The notes: generated from the sequence alone by a model not told the origin. 64,000 nt of DNA from Streptomyces jumonjinensis (GCF_009600885.1 NZ_VCLA01000192.1:57547-121546), one strand, 5' to 3'; shown: positions 32,410-41,666, numbered from the stretch's first letter. Program-made: numbers and translations.

Positions 32410-33387
32410 ATGCTTCAGTTCCTCATCCGCAGGTTGACCGGCGCCGTAGTGATCATGTTTCTGATCGGCGCGTTCACGTTCTTCCTGTTCTACACAATCC
32501 CCCAGGACTTCGCCGAACTCGCCTGCGGCAAGAACTGCACGCCGGAGAACATTGCGGTGATCCGCGAGAACCTCGGCCTCGACAAGCCCATCACCGCCCA
32601 GTTCTGGGAGTTCATGGGCGGCATCCTGACCGGCCGGGACTTCGCCACCGGGCACTGCGCCGCGCCGTGTCTGGGCCAGTCCTTCGACACCCGTGAGTTT
32701 GTCTGGGACTCGATCATCGACCGTTTCCCGCTCACCCTCTCGCTGACCGTCGGCGGTCTGGTCATCTTCCTGATCCTGGGCCTGGGCTCGGGTCTGCTCG
32801 CGGCCTGGAAGCGCGGAACCGTCATCGACAAGGCCGTCAGCGGCGCTTCGATGGTGCTGAGCTCGTTCCAGATCTACTTCCTCGGACCCATCGTCCTCGG
32901 CATCTTCGTCTACAGCACCGGCTGGATGGAGAACCCCAAGTACTACCCGATCACCGAGGACCCGGCGGCCTGGGTCGTGGGGCTGCTGATTCCCTGGGCC
33001 GTCATGGCGACGATCTTCACCGCCCAGTACACGCGTATGGCCCGCTCGACCATGATCGAGCAGCTCCAGGAGGAGCACGTCCGCACCGCCCGGGCCAAGG
33101 GCATGAAGAAGAGTTACGTATTCTTCCGTTATGCCTGGCGCGGTTCCCTCACCCCCATCGTCACCATCCTCGGCATGGACCTCAGCGGTCTGCTCGCCGG
33201 CGCCGTGGTCACCGAGTTCACCTTCGATCTCCCGGGCATCGGCCGTCTCGCGGTGGACTCCTCGCTCACCAAGGACCTGCCGCTGACGATGGGCGTGATG
33301 TTGTTCGGAGCCTTCTTCATCCTGATTCTGAACATCATCGTGGACCTCGCCTACGCCTACATCGACCCGCGCGTGCGCCTCGCCTAG
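32410..33387 (+). CDS. bldKC: Oligopeptide ABC transporter permease (BldKC-position, DppB-like)
   Basis: A 325-residue permease with six predicted helices, starting MLQFLIRRLTGAVVIMFLIG as DppB/OppB proteins do. A large extracytoplasmic loop after helix 1 contains three cysteines (LACGKNCT... and HCAAPC), which may form disulfides. The EAA-type loop is RTARAKGMKKSYVFFRYAWR (about residues 230-249), and the C-terminus ends AYAYIDPRVRLA, typical of the family. It pairs with the first permease of the operon. It is 10 bp ahead of the next gene, so the remaining three genes are tightly linked. Confidence 0.9.
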   Translation: MLQFLIRRLTGAVVIMFLIGAFTFFLFYTIPQDFAELACGKNCTPENIAVIRENLGLDKPITAQFWEFMGGILTGRDFATGHCAAPCLGQSFDTREFVWDSIIDRFPLTLSLTVGGLVIFLILGLGSGLLAAWKRGTVIDKAVSGASMVLSSFQIYFLGPIVLGIFVYSTGWMENPKYYPITEDPAAWVVGLLIPWAVMATIFTAQYTRMARSTMIEQLQEEHVRTARAKGMKKSYVFFRYAWRGSLTPIVTILGMDLSGLLAGAVVTEFTFDLPGIGRLAVDSSLTKDLPLTMGVMLFGAFFILILNIIVDLAYAYIDPRVRLA

Positions 33388-33397
33388 GAGAACGACC

Positions 33398-34459
33398 GTG
33401 ACCACTCAGACCAAGACCGAAGACACACCGGCCCCGACCGGGCCGGAGGCCTTCCTCTCGGTTCGCGACCTGCGGGTGCGGTTCTCCACCGAGGACGGCG
33501 TCGTCAACGCGGTCGACGGCCTCTCCTTCGACGTCGAGCGCGGTAAGACGCTCGGCATCGTGGGCGAGTCGGGCTCCGGCAAGTCCGTCACCAACCTGAC
33601 CATCCTCGGACTGCACAACCCCCAGACCGCCTCGGTCGAGGGCGAGATCGTCCTGGACGGCCAGGAACTGGTCTCGGCCCCCGAGAGGGAACTGGAGAAG
33701 CTCCGCGGCAACAAGGTCGCGATGATCTTCCAGGACCCGCTGACGGCGCTCTCGCCGTACTACACCGTGGGCCGCCAGATCGCCGAGCCGTATATGAAGC
33801 ACACCGGCGCCTCCAAGAAGGAGGCGAAGGCCCGCGCCATCGAGATGCTCGACAAGGTCGGCATCCCGCAGCCCGCGACCCGCTTCAACGACTACCCGCA
33901 CCAGTTCTCCGGCGGTATGCGCCAGCGCGCGATGATCGCCATGGCGCTGATCTGCGACCCCGATCTGCTGATCGCCGACGAGCCGACCACCGCGCTCGAT
34001 GTGACCGTGCAGGCCCAGATCCTCGATCTGCTGAAGGACCTCCAGCAGGAGTTCGGATCGGCGATCATCTTCATCACCCATGACCTGGGCGTCATCGCCA
34101 ATATGGCCGACGACCTGCTGGTGATGTACGCGGGCCGGGCGGTGGAGCGCGGCAGCGTCCGCGAGGTGCTCCAGACCCCCAAGCACCCCTACACCTGGGG
34201 ACTGCTCAGCTCGATGCCGCGCCTCGGGGGCGACCTCGACGAGCCGCTGGTGCCGATCCCCGGCTCTCCGCCGAGCCTGCTCAACCCGCCTTCGGGTTGC
34301 GCCTTCCACCCGCGCTGTACCTTTAAGGACCAGGTGGACGCCGGCCTCTGCTCGGGTGAGAAGCCGCTGCTTGCCGCGGGACGGGCTGCCGCCTGTCACC
34401 TCACGCCGGACCAGAAGCAGTCCATCTTCATCGATCAGATCAAGCCCCGGCTGGGTTAG
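33398..34459 (+). CDS. bldKD: Oligopeptide ABC transporter ATP-binding protein (BldKD-position)
   Basis: A 353-residue ATPase. Walker A is GESGSGKS (about residues 51-58), the signature is FSGGMRQRAMIAM and Walker B is LLIADEPTTALD, with the H-loop in FITHDLGV. The C-terminal oligopeptide-transporter domain includes the cysteine motif GCAFHPRC and a later AAACHL. It is the DppD-type partner of the ATPase that follows. The GTG at 33398 follows TAGGAG. The spacing to both neighbours is 10-14 bp. Confidence 0.93.
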   Translation: MTTQTKTEDTPAPTGPEAFLSVRDLRVRFSTEDGVVNAVDGLSFDVERGKTLGIVGESGSGKSVTNLTILGLHNPQTASVEGEIVLDGQELVSAPERELEKLRGNKVAMIFQDPLTALSPYYTVGRQIAEPYMKHTGASKKEAKARAIEMLDKVGIPQPATRFNDYPHQFSGGMRQRAMIAMALICDPDLLIADEPTTALDVTVQAQILDLLKDLQQEFGSAIIFITHDLGVIANMADDLLVMYAGRAVERGSVREVLQTPKHPYTWGLLSSMPRLGGDLDEPLVPIPGSPPSLLNPPSGCAFHPRCTFKDQVDAGLCSGEKPLLAAGRAAACHLTPDQKQSIFIDQIKPRLG

Positions 34460-34473
34460 GGAGACGCAGAGAC

Positions 34474-35595
34474 ATGAGCGAGAACGTCACTCTGCCTAAG
34501 CAGCAGGATTCCAGCGGCCCCGGCAACGGCGGTGAGCCGCTGCTCACCGTCGAGGGCCTTCAGAAGCATTTCCCGATCTACGGCGGCTTCCCCTTCAAGC
34601 GACAGGTCGGCGCCGTGAAGGCGGTCGACGGAGTCGATCTGACGGTGTACCCCGGCGAGGCCCTCGGCCTGGTCGGCGAGTCCGGCTGTGGCAAGTCCAC
34701 CACCGGCCGGCTGGTCACCCGGCTCCTGGAGCCGACCGGCGGAAAGATCACCTACGCGGGCCAGGACATCACCCACGCCAGCCGCAAGCAGCTGGCGCCG
34801 ATCCGGTCCGAGATCCAGATGATCTTCCAGGACCCCTTCTCGTCGCTGAACCCGCGGCAAACCGTCGGCACCATCATCAAGAGCCCGATGGAGGTCAACG
34901 GCATCAACCCGCCCGGTGGGCGGGAGAAGCGGGTACGGGAGCTGCTGGAGACCGTCGGTCTCAACCCGGAGCACTACAACCGCTTCCCGCACGAGTTCTC
35001 CGGCGGTCAGCGCCAGCGCATCGGCGTGGCCCGGGCCCTCGCGCTCGAACCCAAGCTGATCGTCGCCGACGAGCCGGTCTCCGCGCTGGACGTGTCCATC
35101 CAGGCGCAGGTCGTCAATCTGCTCCAGAAGGTGCAGGACGAGCTGGGCATCGCCTTCCTCTTCATCGCCCACGACCTGGCGGTGGTCCGGCACTTCTCGC
35201 AGCGCGTGGCCGTGATGTACCTGGGCAAGGTGATGGAGGTCGCCGACCGCGACTCCCTCTACACCCGGCCCCGCCACCCGTACACGCACGCGCTGCTCTC
35301 GGCCGTGCCCGAGGCGGATGTGGACTCGGCGAAGAAGGAGCGCATCCGCCTCTCCGGCGATGTGCCCTCGCCGATCATGCCGCCGTCCGGCTGCCCCTTC
35401 CGCACCCGCTGCTGGAAGGCGCAGGACAAGTGCGCGACGGACGTGCCGCCGCTGGTGCAGATCTCCGGGAACCGTGAGGGCCACCTGACGGCCTGCCACT
35501 TCCCCGAGGAGCCGACGATCGCGGCGCGCGCCGAGGACGTCGTGCTGGACCCGGCGCTCGCGGCGCTGGAGGCCGAGCGGCCCGCGAAGGACTGA
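34474..35595 (+). CDS. bldKE: Oligopeptide ABC transporter ATP-binding protein (BldKE-position)
   Basis: A 373-residue DppF-type ATPase. Walker A is GESGCGKST (about residues 69-77), the signature is FSGGQRQRIGVARAL and Walker B is LIVADEPVSALD. The carboxy-terminal region has GCPFRTRCWKAQDKC and a final TACHF, the cysteine pattern of oligopeptide ATPases. Its N-terminal GGFPFKRQVGAV segment marks the F-type subunit. It is last in the five-gene operon, and a terminator follows within 20 bp. Confidence 0.93.
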   Translation: MSENVTLPKQQDSSGPGNGGEPLLTVEGLQKHFPIYGGFPFKRQVGAVKAVDGVDLTVYPGEALGLVGESGCGKSTTGRLVTRLLEPTGGKITYAGQDITHASRKQLAPIRSEIQMIFQDPFSSLNPRQTVGTIIKSPMEVNGINPPGGREKRVRELLETVGLNPEHYNRFPHEFSGGQRQRIGVARALALEPKLIVADEPVSALDVSIQAQVVNLLQKVQDELGIAFLFIAHDLAVVRHFSQRVAVMYLGKVMEVADRDSLYTRPRHPYTHALLSAVPEADVDSAKKERIRLSGDVPSPIMPPSGCPFRTRCWKAQDKCATDVPPLVQISGNREGHLTACHFPEEPTIAARAEDVVLDPALAALEAERPAKD

Positions 35596-35612
35596 CCCGG
35601 ATATCCGCGACG

Positions 35613-35644
35613 GGCCCCGGGACGCCAGCTGGCGTCCCGGGGCC
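35613..35644 (+). terminator. Terminator of the bldK-type operon
   Basis: Arms 35613-35626 and 35631-35644 (GGCCCCGGGACGCC and its complement) pair perfectly around AGCT. As AGCT is itself palindromic, the whole 32 bp is a perfect palindrome. It is followed by TTCGCC. Confidence 0.85.
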
Positions 35645-35771
35645 TTCGCCATGCCGGTCGCCGGTCGTGGGGCGTGGGTCGCGGTCACCGGGGGCGTCCG
35701 CTGTCTCTGGCGCCGCCCGCCGCCGGGAAAAGGCGTTGCGCCGCCCCCGCCCCGCCCCCGACAGTGAGGCG

Positions 35772-36722
35772 ATGACCGACCTCGCCATCAGGGCCGCCAC
35801 CCCCGCCGACGCCGACGACGTCTGCCGACTGCTCAACGCCGTGGACATGATCGAGATAGGCCGGGCGGAGACCGATCTGCACACGGTGGAAGCCGATCTC
35901 TCCCACCCCGACGCCAGGCTCCCGGACAACTCCTGGCTCGCCTTCCGGGACGGGGAACTGGTCGGCTACGGCCTGATGTGGGACGACTCCGGCGCCGAGC
36001 GCATCGACATGGACCAGTACGTCCTCCCCGGGCAGCAGGAGGCGGCCGAGCGGCTGACCGGGCTGATGGAGGAGCAGGCGGTGCGGCGGGCCGCGGCCAA
36101 CGGCGCCGACCGGGCCGTGGTCCATCTGCATCTCAACACCCGCCCCACGCTGGACACCGCGCTGCTCACCGGCCGCGGCTGGACGACCGTACGCCGCTAT
36201 CACGTCCTGACCCGCCCGCTCAGCCCCGCCGCCGACCCGCTGCCCGCCCCGCCCGACGGCGTCACCCTGCGCGACTGCCGGGACGAGGCCGACCGGAGAC
36301 TCGCTCATACGCTGGTCCAGGAGAGCTTCGCCGGGCACTTCGACCATCAGCCGCGCACCTACCAGCAGTGGCTGGACGATCTGGGCCCGGACTTCGACTG
36401 GTCCCTGGTGTGGATCGCCGCCCTCGCCGGAGCCGGTGACGCGGCCGTTCTGGTCAGCCGGAACGACCGGGAGGTCCACGGCTGGATCAACAACATCGGG
36501 GTGCGCGAGCGGTACCGGGGCCGGGGGATCGCGGGCCATCTGCTGCGCCATGCCTTCGGCGTCTACGCGGAGCTGGGCCGGGACGCCATCGGCCTCGGCG
36601 TCGACACCGGCAATGAGACGGGAGCCCTGCGGCTGTACGAGGCGCACGGCATGGCCGTCCACTTCGCCGTGGACACCTGGGAGGTCGCCCTCCCGGTCGC
36701 CGTCCCCTCCCGGTCCTCCTGA
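35772..36722 (+). CDS. Two-domain GNAT-family N-acetyltransferase
   Basis: A 316-residue protein with two GNAT folds. The N-terminal domain (about residues 1-150) starts LAIRAATPADADDVCRLL and has lost a clear acetyl-CoA loop. The C-terminal domain (about 165-310) has the acetyl-CoA-binding RYRGRGIAGHLL motif (about 241-252) and LGVDTGNETGALRLYEAHG, typical of active enzymes. Two-domain GNATs of this form resemble MshD-type proteins, but the substrate cannot be read here. ATG 35772 follows GTGAGGCG. It is a separate unit between the two oligopeptide operons, which are on the same strand. Confidence 0.85.
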   Translation: MTDLAIRAATPADADDVCRLLNAVDMIEIGRAETDLHTVEADLSHPDARLPDNSWLAFRDGELVGYGLMWDDSGAERIDMDQYVLPGQQEAAERLTGLMEEQAVRRAAANGADRAVVHLHLNTRPTLDTALLTGRGWTTVRRYHVLTRPLSPAADPLPAPPDGVTLRDCRDEADRRLAHTLVQESFAGHFDHQPRTYQQWLDDLGPDFDWSLVWIAALAGAGDAAVLVSRNDREVHGWINNIGVRERYRGRGIAGHLLRHAFGVYAELGRDAIGLGVDTGNETGALRLYEAHGMAVHFAVDTWEVALPVAVPSRSS

Positions 36723-36810
36723 ACCGACGGGCCTCTCCGGGCTGGTCCATTTAGTCGCATATATCGGGCAGATTGCCGTACTTTGAGGTGATATTCGGTC
36801 CTAGGCAGCG

Positions 36811-36849
36811 TCCAGACGGCGTTCTGGAACGTCCAGGCGGCGTCCTGGA
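36811..36849. promoter_or_regulatory. Two tandem TCCAG-N8-CTGGA palindromes upstream of the second oligopeptide operon
   Basis: TCCAG-N8-CTGGA occurs at 36811-36828 and again at 36832-36849, two helical turns (21 bp) apart centre to centre. The pair ends 26 bp before the start of the binding-protein gene. Upstream (36750-36790) is an AT-rich segment (ATTTAGTCGCATATATC) likely to include the promoter. The dyads could be operators in the leader or two small RNA stem-loops. Confidence 0.6.
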
Positions 36850-36875
36850 AGACGCAGAGGACCGGGAGGCAATCC

Positions 36876-38504
36876 ATGCGTGGAGCCATGCGCGCGGGGT
36901 GGACCGTCTGCGCGGTGGCCGTCGCCCTCACGGCGGCGGCCTGCGGAGGGGGCGGCAGCAGCGGCGGCAGCGGTGCGAGCGGAGTGGTCAGCGCCTCCTG
37001 GGGGGACCCGGCGAACCCGCTGGAGCCCGCGAACACCAATGAGGTCCAGGGCGGCAAGGTCCTCGACATGATCTTCCGCGGTCTCAAGCGCTACGACCCG
37101 AAGACCGCCGAAGCCAAGGACATGCTCGCCGAGAAGATCGAGACCTCCGACTCGGTCGACTTCGCCGTCACCGTCAAAGACGGCTGGACCTTCAGCAACG
37201 GAGAGCCGGTCACCGCCGCCTCCTTCGTCGACGCCTGGAACTACGGCGCCGCCCTCCGCAACAACCAGCGCAACGCCTACTTCTTCGGCTATATCGAGGG
37301 CTACGCCGACGTCCACCCCGACACCGGCGAGCCCAAGGCCACCACCATGTCCGGCCTCAAGGTCACCGGAGCCCGCACCTTCACCGTCAGACTCACCCAG
37401 AAGTTCTCCACCTGGCCCGAGACCCTCGGCTACGCCGCCTTCGCGCCCCTGCCCCGGGCCTTCTTCGACGACCACTCCGGCTGGCTCGCCAAGCCCATCG
37501 GCAACGGCCCTTATCTCGTCGACTCCTACGCCCGGGGCTCCCAGATGTCGCTGCGCGCCTGGTCCGGCTACCCCGGCCCCGACAAGGCGCGGAACGGGGG
37601 CGTCGACCTCAGGGTCTACACCGACAACAACAGCGCCTACACCGATCTGACCGCGGGCAATCTCGACCTCGTCGACGATGTGCCCGCGGCGCAGCTCAGA
37701 AACGTACGGGCGGACCTCGGCGACCGGTACATCAACACCCCCGCCGGAATCATCCAGACCCTCGCCTTCCCGTACTACGACACGGCGTGGAACACCCCCG
37801 GCGGCGCCAGGCTCCGCACCGGAATCTCCCGCGCGATCAACCGCGAGCAGATCACCGACACCATCTTCCAGCGGACCCGCACCCCCGCGAAGGACTGGAC
37901 CTCGCCCGTGCTCGGCGCCGAGGGCGGCTTCGACGACACCCTCTGCGGCGACGCCTGCGACTACGACCCCGCCGAGGCGAAGAAGCTGATCGCGGAGGGC
38001 GGCGGCCTCCCCGGCGGCGGACTGAAGATCACGTACAACTCGGACACCGGCTCCCACAAGGACTGGGTCGACGCCGTCTGCAACAGCATCAACAACGCGC
38101 TCGGCGACGACCGGGCCTGCGCCGGCAACTCCATCGGCACCTTCGCCGACTTCCGCAGCCAGATCACCCAGTCCAAGATGTCCGGCCCCTTCCGGGCCGG
38201 CTGGCAGATGGACTACCCGCTGATCCAGAACTTCCTCCAGCCGCTCTACTACACCAACGCCTCGTCCAACGACGGCAAGTGGAGCAACCAGGAGTTCGAC
38301 AAGCTGGTGGACCAGGCCAACGCCGAGAGCGACCCCGCCAAGGCCGTGGACACCTTCCAGCAGGCCGAGAGGGTCGTACGGGACCAGATGGCGGCCATCC
38401 CGCTCTGGTACCAGAACGGCAGCGCGGGCTACTCCCCGCGGATCTCCGATGTCGCGCTGAACCCGTTCAGCCTCCCGGTCTACAACGAGATCAAGGTCAG
38501 CTGA
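36876..38504 (+). CDS. Oligopeptide-binding lipoprotein of the second ABC transporter
   Basis: A 542-residue SBP_bac_5 lipoprotein. The signal peptide (MRGAMRAGWTVCAVAVALTA) leads to the lipobox AAAC with C23 as the acylated residue, then a Gly/Ser tether of about 15 residues. The mature part opens with SASWGDPANPLEPANTNEVQ and has typical motifs such as VKDGWTFSNGEPVTAASF and PIGNGPYLVDSY. It is the ligand-capturing component for the two permeases and two ATPases that follow. The ATG is preceded by GGGAGG; an internal ATG at codon 5 is less likely. Two tandem palindromes lie just upstream. Confidence 0.92.
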   Translation: MRGAMRAGWTVCAVAVALTAAACGGGGSSGGSGASGVVSASWGDPANPLEPANTNEVQGGKVLDMIFRGLKRYDPKTAEAKDMLAEKIETSDSVDFAVTVKDGWTFSNGEPVTAASFVDAWNYGAALRNNQRNAYFFGYIEGYADVHPDTGEPKATTMSGLKVTGARTFTVRLTQKFSTWPETLGYAAFAPLPRAFFDDHSGWLAKPIGNGPYLVDSYARGSQMSLRAWSGYPGPDKARNGGVDLRVYTDNNSAYTDLTAGNLDLVDDVPAAQLRNVRADLGDRYINTPAGIIQTLAFPYYDTAWNTPGGARLRTGISRAINREQITDTIFQRTRTPAKDWTSPVLGAEGGFDDTLCGDACDYDPAEAKKLIAEGGGLPGGGLKITYNSDTGSHKDWVDAVCNSINNALGDDRACAGNSIGTFADFRSQITQSKMSGPFRAGWQMDYPLIQNFLQPLYYTNASSNDGKWSNQEFDKLVDQANAESDPAKAVDTFQQAERVVRDQMAAIPLWYQNGSAGYSPRISDVALNPFSLPVYNEIKVS

Positions 38505-38574
38505 CGGCGGACCGCCGCCCCGGCACGCCCTCCGCGCCGGGCCGCACCCCCGCCCCCCACCCCGGGAGCCCGCC

Positions 38575-39498
38575 ATGGGACGTTATGTGATCCGGCGTCT
38601 GCTACAGATGATCCCCGTCTTCTTCGGCGCCACCCTGCTGATCTTCCTCATGGTCAATGTGATGGGCGACCCCATCCAGGGCCTCTGCGGCCAGCGCCAG
38701 TGCGACCCCGCCACCGCGGCCCGGCTGCGCCAGGAGTTCGGCCTCGACAAACCGGTCTGGCAGCAATACCTCACCTATATGGGCAATGTCTTCACCGGGG
38801 ACTTCGGCACCGCCTTCAACGGACAGCCGGTCACCGAGCTGATGGCCAGTGCCTTCCCGGTCACCATCCGGCTCACCCTGGTCGCGATCTTCTTCGAGAT
38901 CGTCATCGGCATCACTTTCGGAGTGATCACCGGGCTGCGCCGAGGCCGGCCCGTCGACACCTCCGTACTGCTGCTGACCCTGATCGTCATCTCCGTCCCC
39001 ACCTTCGTCACCGGGCTGCTGCTGCAACTGCTGCTCGGCGTCGAATGGGGCGTCATCAAACCCGCCGTGTCACCGGAGGCGCCCCTCGACGAGCTGATCG
39101 TCCCCGGGCTGGTGCTGGCCTCCGTCTCCCTGGCCTATGTCACCCGGCTCACCCGGACCTCGATCGCCGAGAACGCCCGGTCCGACTATGTCCGCACCGC
39201 CAAGGCCAAGGGGCTGCCCTGCCACCGGGTGATCACCCGCCATCTGCTGCGCAACTCCCTCATCCCGGTCGTCACCTTCATCGGCACCGACATCGGCGCG
39301 CTGATGGGCGGCGCCATCGTCACCGAGCGCATCTTCAACATCCATGGCGTGGGCTACCAGCTCTACCAGGGCATCGTCCGCCAGAGCACCCAGACCGTCG
39401 TCGGCTTCGTCACCGTGCTGGTGCTGGTCTTCCTGGTGGCGAATCTGCTCGTGGACCTGCTGTACGCCGTTCTCGACCCGAGGATCCGCTATGCCTGA
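38575..39498 (+). CDS. Oligopeptide ABC transporter permease (DppB-like)
   Basis: A 307-residue permease starting MGRYVIRRLLQMIPVFFGAT with six predicted helices. The extracytoplasmic loop carries one cysteine pair (GLCGQRQCD). The EAA-type docking loop reads RTAKAKGLPCHRVITRHLLR, and the end is LLVDLLYAVLDPRIRYA, the DppB family ending. It overlaps the next gene by 8 bp, so translation is coupled. Spacing to the binding-protein gene is 70 bp with no clear hairpin, unlike the first operon. Confidence 0.92.
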   Translation: MGRYVIRRLLQMIPVFFGATLLIFLMVNVMGDPIQGLCGQRQCDPATAARLRQEFGLDKPVWQQYLTYMGNVFTGDFGTAFNGQPVTELMASAFPVTIRLTLVAIFFEIVIGITFGVITGLRRGRPVDTSVLLLTLIVISVPTFVTGLLLQLLLGVEWGVIKPAVSPEAPLDELIVPGLVLASVSLAYVTRLTRTSIAENARSDYVRTAKAKGLPCHRVITRHLLRNSLIPVVTFIGTDIGALMGGAIVTERIFNIHGVGYQLYQGIVRQSTQTVVGFVTVLVLVFLVANLLVDLLYAVLDPRIRYA

Positions 39499-40474
39499 GC
39501 CGCAGTACGACGACCGGGGCGCCATCGCCCCCACCGGCGCGGGCGGCGCGACCGATCTGGCGCTGAGCGAGGCCGAGACCCTGGAACGGCCGCCACCGGG
39601 CTCCCCCCTCGGCACCGGCCCCTCGGGCAAGCCCCGCAGCCTCTGGTCCGACGCCTGGCACGATCTCCGCCGCGACCCCGTCTTCATCGTCTCCGCGCTG
39701 GTCATCCTCTTTCTGGTGATCATCTCGATCTGGCCGTCCCTGATCGCCTCCGGCAACCCCCTCCAGTGCGATCTCGCCAAGGCCCAGGAGGGCTCCCAGC
39801 CCGGCCACCCCTTCGGCTTCAACGGCCAGGGCTGCGACGTCTACACCCGTACCGTCTACGGAGCCAGGACCTCCGTCACCGTCGGCGTCTGCGCCACCCT
39901 CGGCGTCGCCCTCCTCGGCTCCGTGCTCGGCTCGCTCGCGGGATTCTTCGGCGGCGGCTGGGACGCGACCCTCTCCCGGCTCACCGATGTGTTCTTCGGA
40001 ATCCCCGTCGTCCTCGGCGGACTGGTCCTGCTCTCCGTCGTCACCAGTGACACCGTCTGGCCCGTCATCGGATTCATGGTGCTGCTGGGCTGGCCCCAGC
40101 TCTCCCGTATCGCCCGCGGCTCGGTCATCACCGCCAAACAGAACGACTACGTCCAGGCGGCCCGCGCGCTCGGCGCGTCCCACACCCGGCTGCTGCTGCG
40201 CCATATCGCGCCCAACGCCGTCGCCCCGGTCATCGTCGTCGCGACCATCGCGCTCGGCACCTATATCTCCCTGGAGGCGACCCTCTCCTACCTCGGCGTC
40301 GGGCTGAAGCCGCCCACCGTCTCCTGGGGCATCGACATCTCGTCCGCCTCGCCCTACATCCGCAACGCCCCGCACATGCTGCTCTGGCCGGCCGGGGCGC
40401 TGGCGGTCACCGTGCTCGCGTTCATCATGCTCGGCGACTCCGTGCGCGACGCCCTCGACCCCAAACTGCGCTGA
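39491..40474 (+). CDS. Oligopeptide ABC transporter permease (DppC-like)
   Basis: A 327-residue permease with a 65-residue cytosolic N-terminus, then a first helix (VFIVSALVILFLVIISIWPS) and five further helices. The EAA-type loop is QAARALGASHTRLLLRHIAP, and the C-terminus LGDSVRDALDPKLR is the DppC signature, matching the end of the bldKA-position permease. ATG 39491 was chosen because it overlaps the preceding stop; the frame upstream is that gene in another phase. Ten bp separate it from the ATPase gene that follows. Confidence 0.91.
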   Translation: MPEPQYDDRGAIAPTGAGGATDLALSEAETLERPPPGSPLGTGPSGKPRSLWSDAWHDLRRDPVFIVSALVILFLVIISIWPSLIASGNPLQCDLAKAQEGSQPGHPFGFNGQGCDVYTRTVYGARTSVTVGVCATLGVALLGSVLGSLAGFFGGGWDATLSRLTDVFFGIPVVLGGLVLLSVVTSDTVWPVIGFMVLLGWPQLSRIARGSVITAKQNDYVQAARALGASHTRLLLRHIAPNAVAPVIVVATIALGTYISLEATLSYLGVGLKPPTVSWGIDISSASPYIRNAPHMLLWPAGALAVTVLAFIMLGDSVRDALDPKLR

Positions 40475-40484
40475 GGAGCCCGCC

Positions 40485-41666
40485 ATGACGACCGCCGCCG
40501 AAGCCCGCGGACACCACGCCCTGCTGGAGGTGCGCAACCTCGAAGTGGAATTCCGCACCCGGGACGGGGTCGCCCGCGCCGTCAACGGCGTCGACTACTC
40601 CGTCGAGCAGGGCAGCACCCTCGCCGTGCTCGGCGAGTCCGGCTCCGGGAAATCCGTCACCGCCCAGGCCGTCATGGGCATTCTCGACACACCCCCCGGA
40701 AAGATCACCGGCGGGGAGATCTTCTTCCGGGGCCGGAATCTGCTCACCCTCACCGAGAAGGAGCGCAGAAAGATCCGCGGGTCCGAGATGGCCATGATCT
40801 TCCAGGACGCGCTCTCCGCCCTCAACCCGGTGCTCAGCGTGGGCGACCAGCTCGGCGAGATGTTCACCGTCCACCGGGGCCTGTCGCGGAAGGACGCCCG
40901 CGACCGCGCGATCGAGCTGATGGAGAGGGTCGGCATCCCCGCCGCGAAGGAACGCGTACGGCAGTACCCCCACCAGTTCTCCGGCGGTATGCGCCAGCGC
41001 GTCATGATCGCCATGGCGCTGGCGCTGGAACCGGCCCTGATCATCGCCGATGAGCCCACCACCGCCCTGGACGTCACCGTCCAGGCGCAGGTGATGGAGC
41101 TGCTCGCCGAGCTCCGGAGCGAGCTGGACATGGGACTGATCCTGATCACCCACGATCTGGGCGTGGTCGCCGACGTCGCCGACCGGATCGCGGTGATGTA
41201 CGCGGGCCGGATCGTCGAGACGGCCCCCGTCCACGACATCTACCGGGCCCCCGCCCACCCCTACACCCGCGGACTGCTGGAGTCGATCCCGCGCCTGGAC
41301 CGCAAGGGGCGGGAGCTGTACGCGATCAAGGGCCTGCCGCCCAATCCCACGGCCGTCCCGCCCGGCTGCGCCTTCCATCCGCGCTGCCCGCTCGCCCAGG
41401 ACGTGTGCCGCACGGACGAACCGCCGCTGTACGAGGTGTCGCCGGAGCGCCGGAGTGCCTGCCACTTCTGGCGCGAGACCCTCGGGGAGCCGCCGGGGCC
41501 GGGACCTTCAGAGCCGCCGGGACCTTCTGCGCGGGCGAACGACGGACGGCGGGCCGGGGACCGGGAACACAGCGGAGAGCAGGAGCACGGGACGCACGGG
41601 ACGCACAGGACGCACGGGGAGCACGGGGAGCACGGGGAGCACGGGGAGCACGGGGAGCGCCGATGA
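40485..41666 (+). CDS. Oligopeptide ABC transporter ATPase (DppD-like) with His-Gly-Glu repeat tail
   Basis: A 393-residue ATPase with Walker A GESGSGKS (about residues 49-56), signature FSGGMRQRVMIAM, Walker B LIIADEPTTALD, and the C-terminal cysteine motif GCAFHPRCPLAQDVC. The family part ends near residue 333 (SACHFWRETLG). The last 60 residues are a low-complexity extension ending in eight three-residue repeats (HGT, HGT, HRT, then five HGE). That tail is absent from the bldKD-position protein. A His/Glu-rich tail could bind divalent metal or simply be mutational expansion. The stop overlaps the next ATG by 4 bp. Confidence 0.93.
   Translation: MTTAAEARGHHALLEVRNLEVEFRTRDGVARAVNGVDYSVEQGSTLAVLGESGSGKSVTAQAVMGILDTPPGKITGGEIFFRGRNLLTLTEKERRKIRGSEMAMIFQDALSALNPVLSVGDQLGEMFTVHRGLSRKDARDRAIELMERVGIPAAKERVRQYPHQFSGGMRQRVMIAMALALEPALIIADEPTTALDVTVQAQVMELLAELRSELDMGLILITHDLGVVADVADRIAVMYAGRIVETAPVHDIYRAPAHPYTRGLLESIPRLDRKGRELYAIKGLPPNPTAVPPGCAFHPRCPLAQDVCRTDEPPLYEVSPERRSACHFWRETLGEPPGPGPSEPPGPSARANDGRRAGDREHSGEQEHGTHGTHRTHGEHGEHGEHGEHGERR
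41586..41657 (+). repeat. Eight 9-bp repeats encoding the HGE tail
   Basis: Eight head-to-tail 9-bp units: CACGGGACG twice, CACAGGACG once, then five identical CACGGGGAG. They are in frame (His-Gly-Glu) and end two codons before the stop. Copy-number change preserves the frame and the overlap with the downstream start. Confidence 0.95.
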
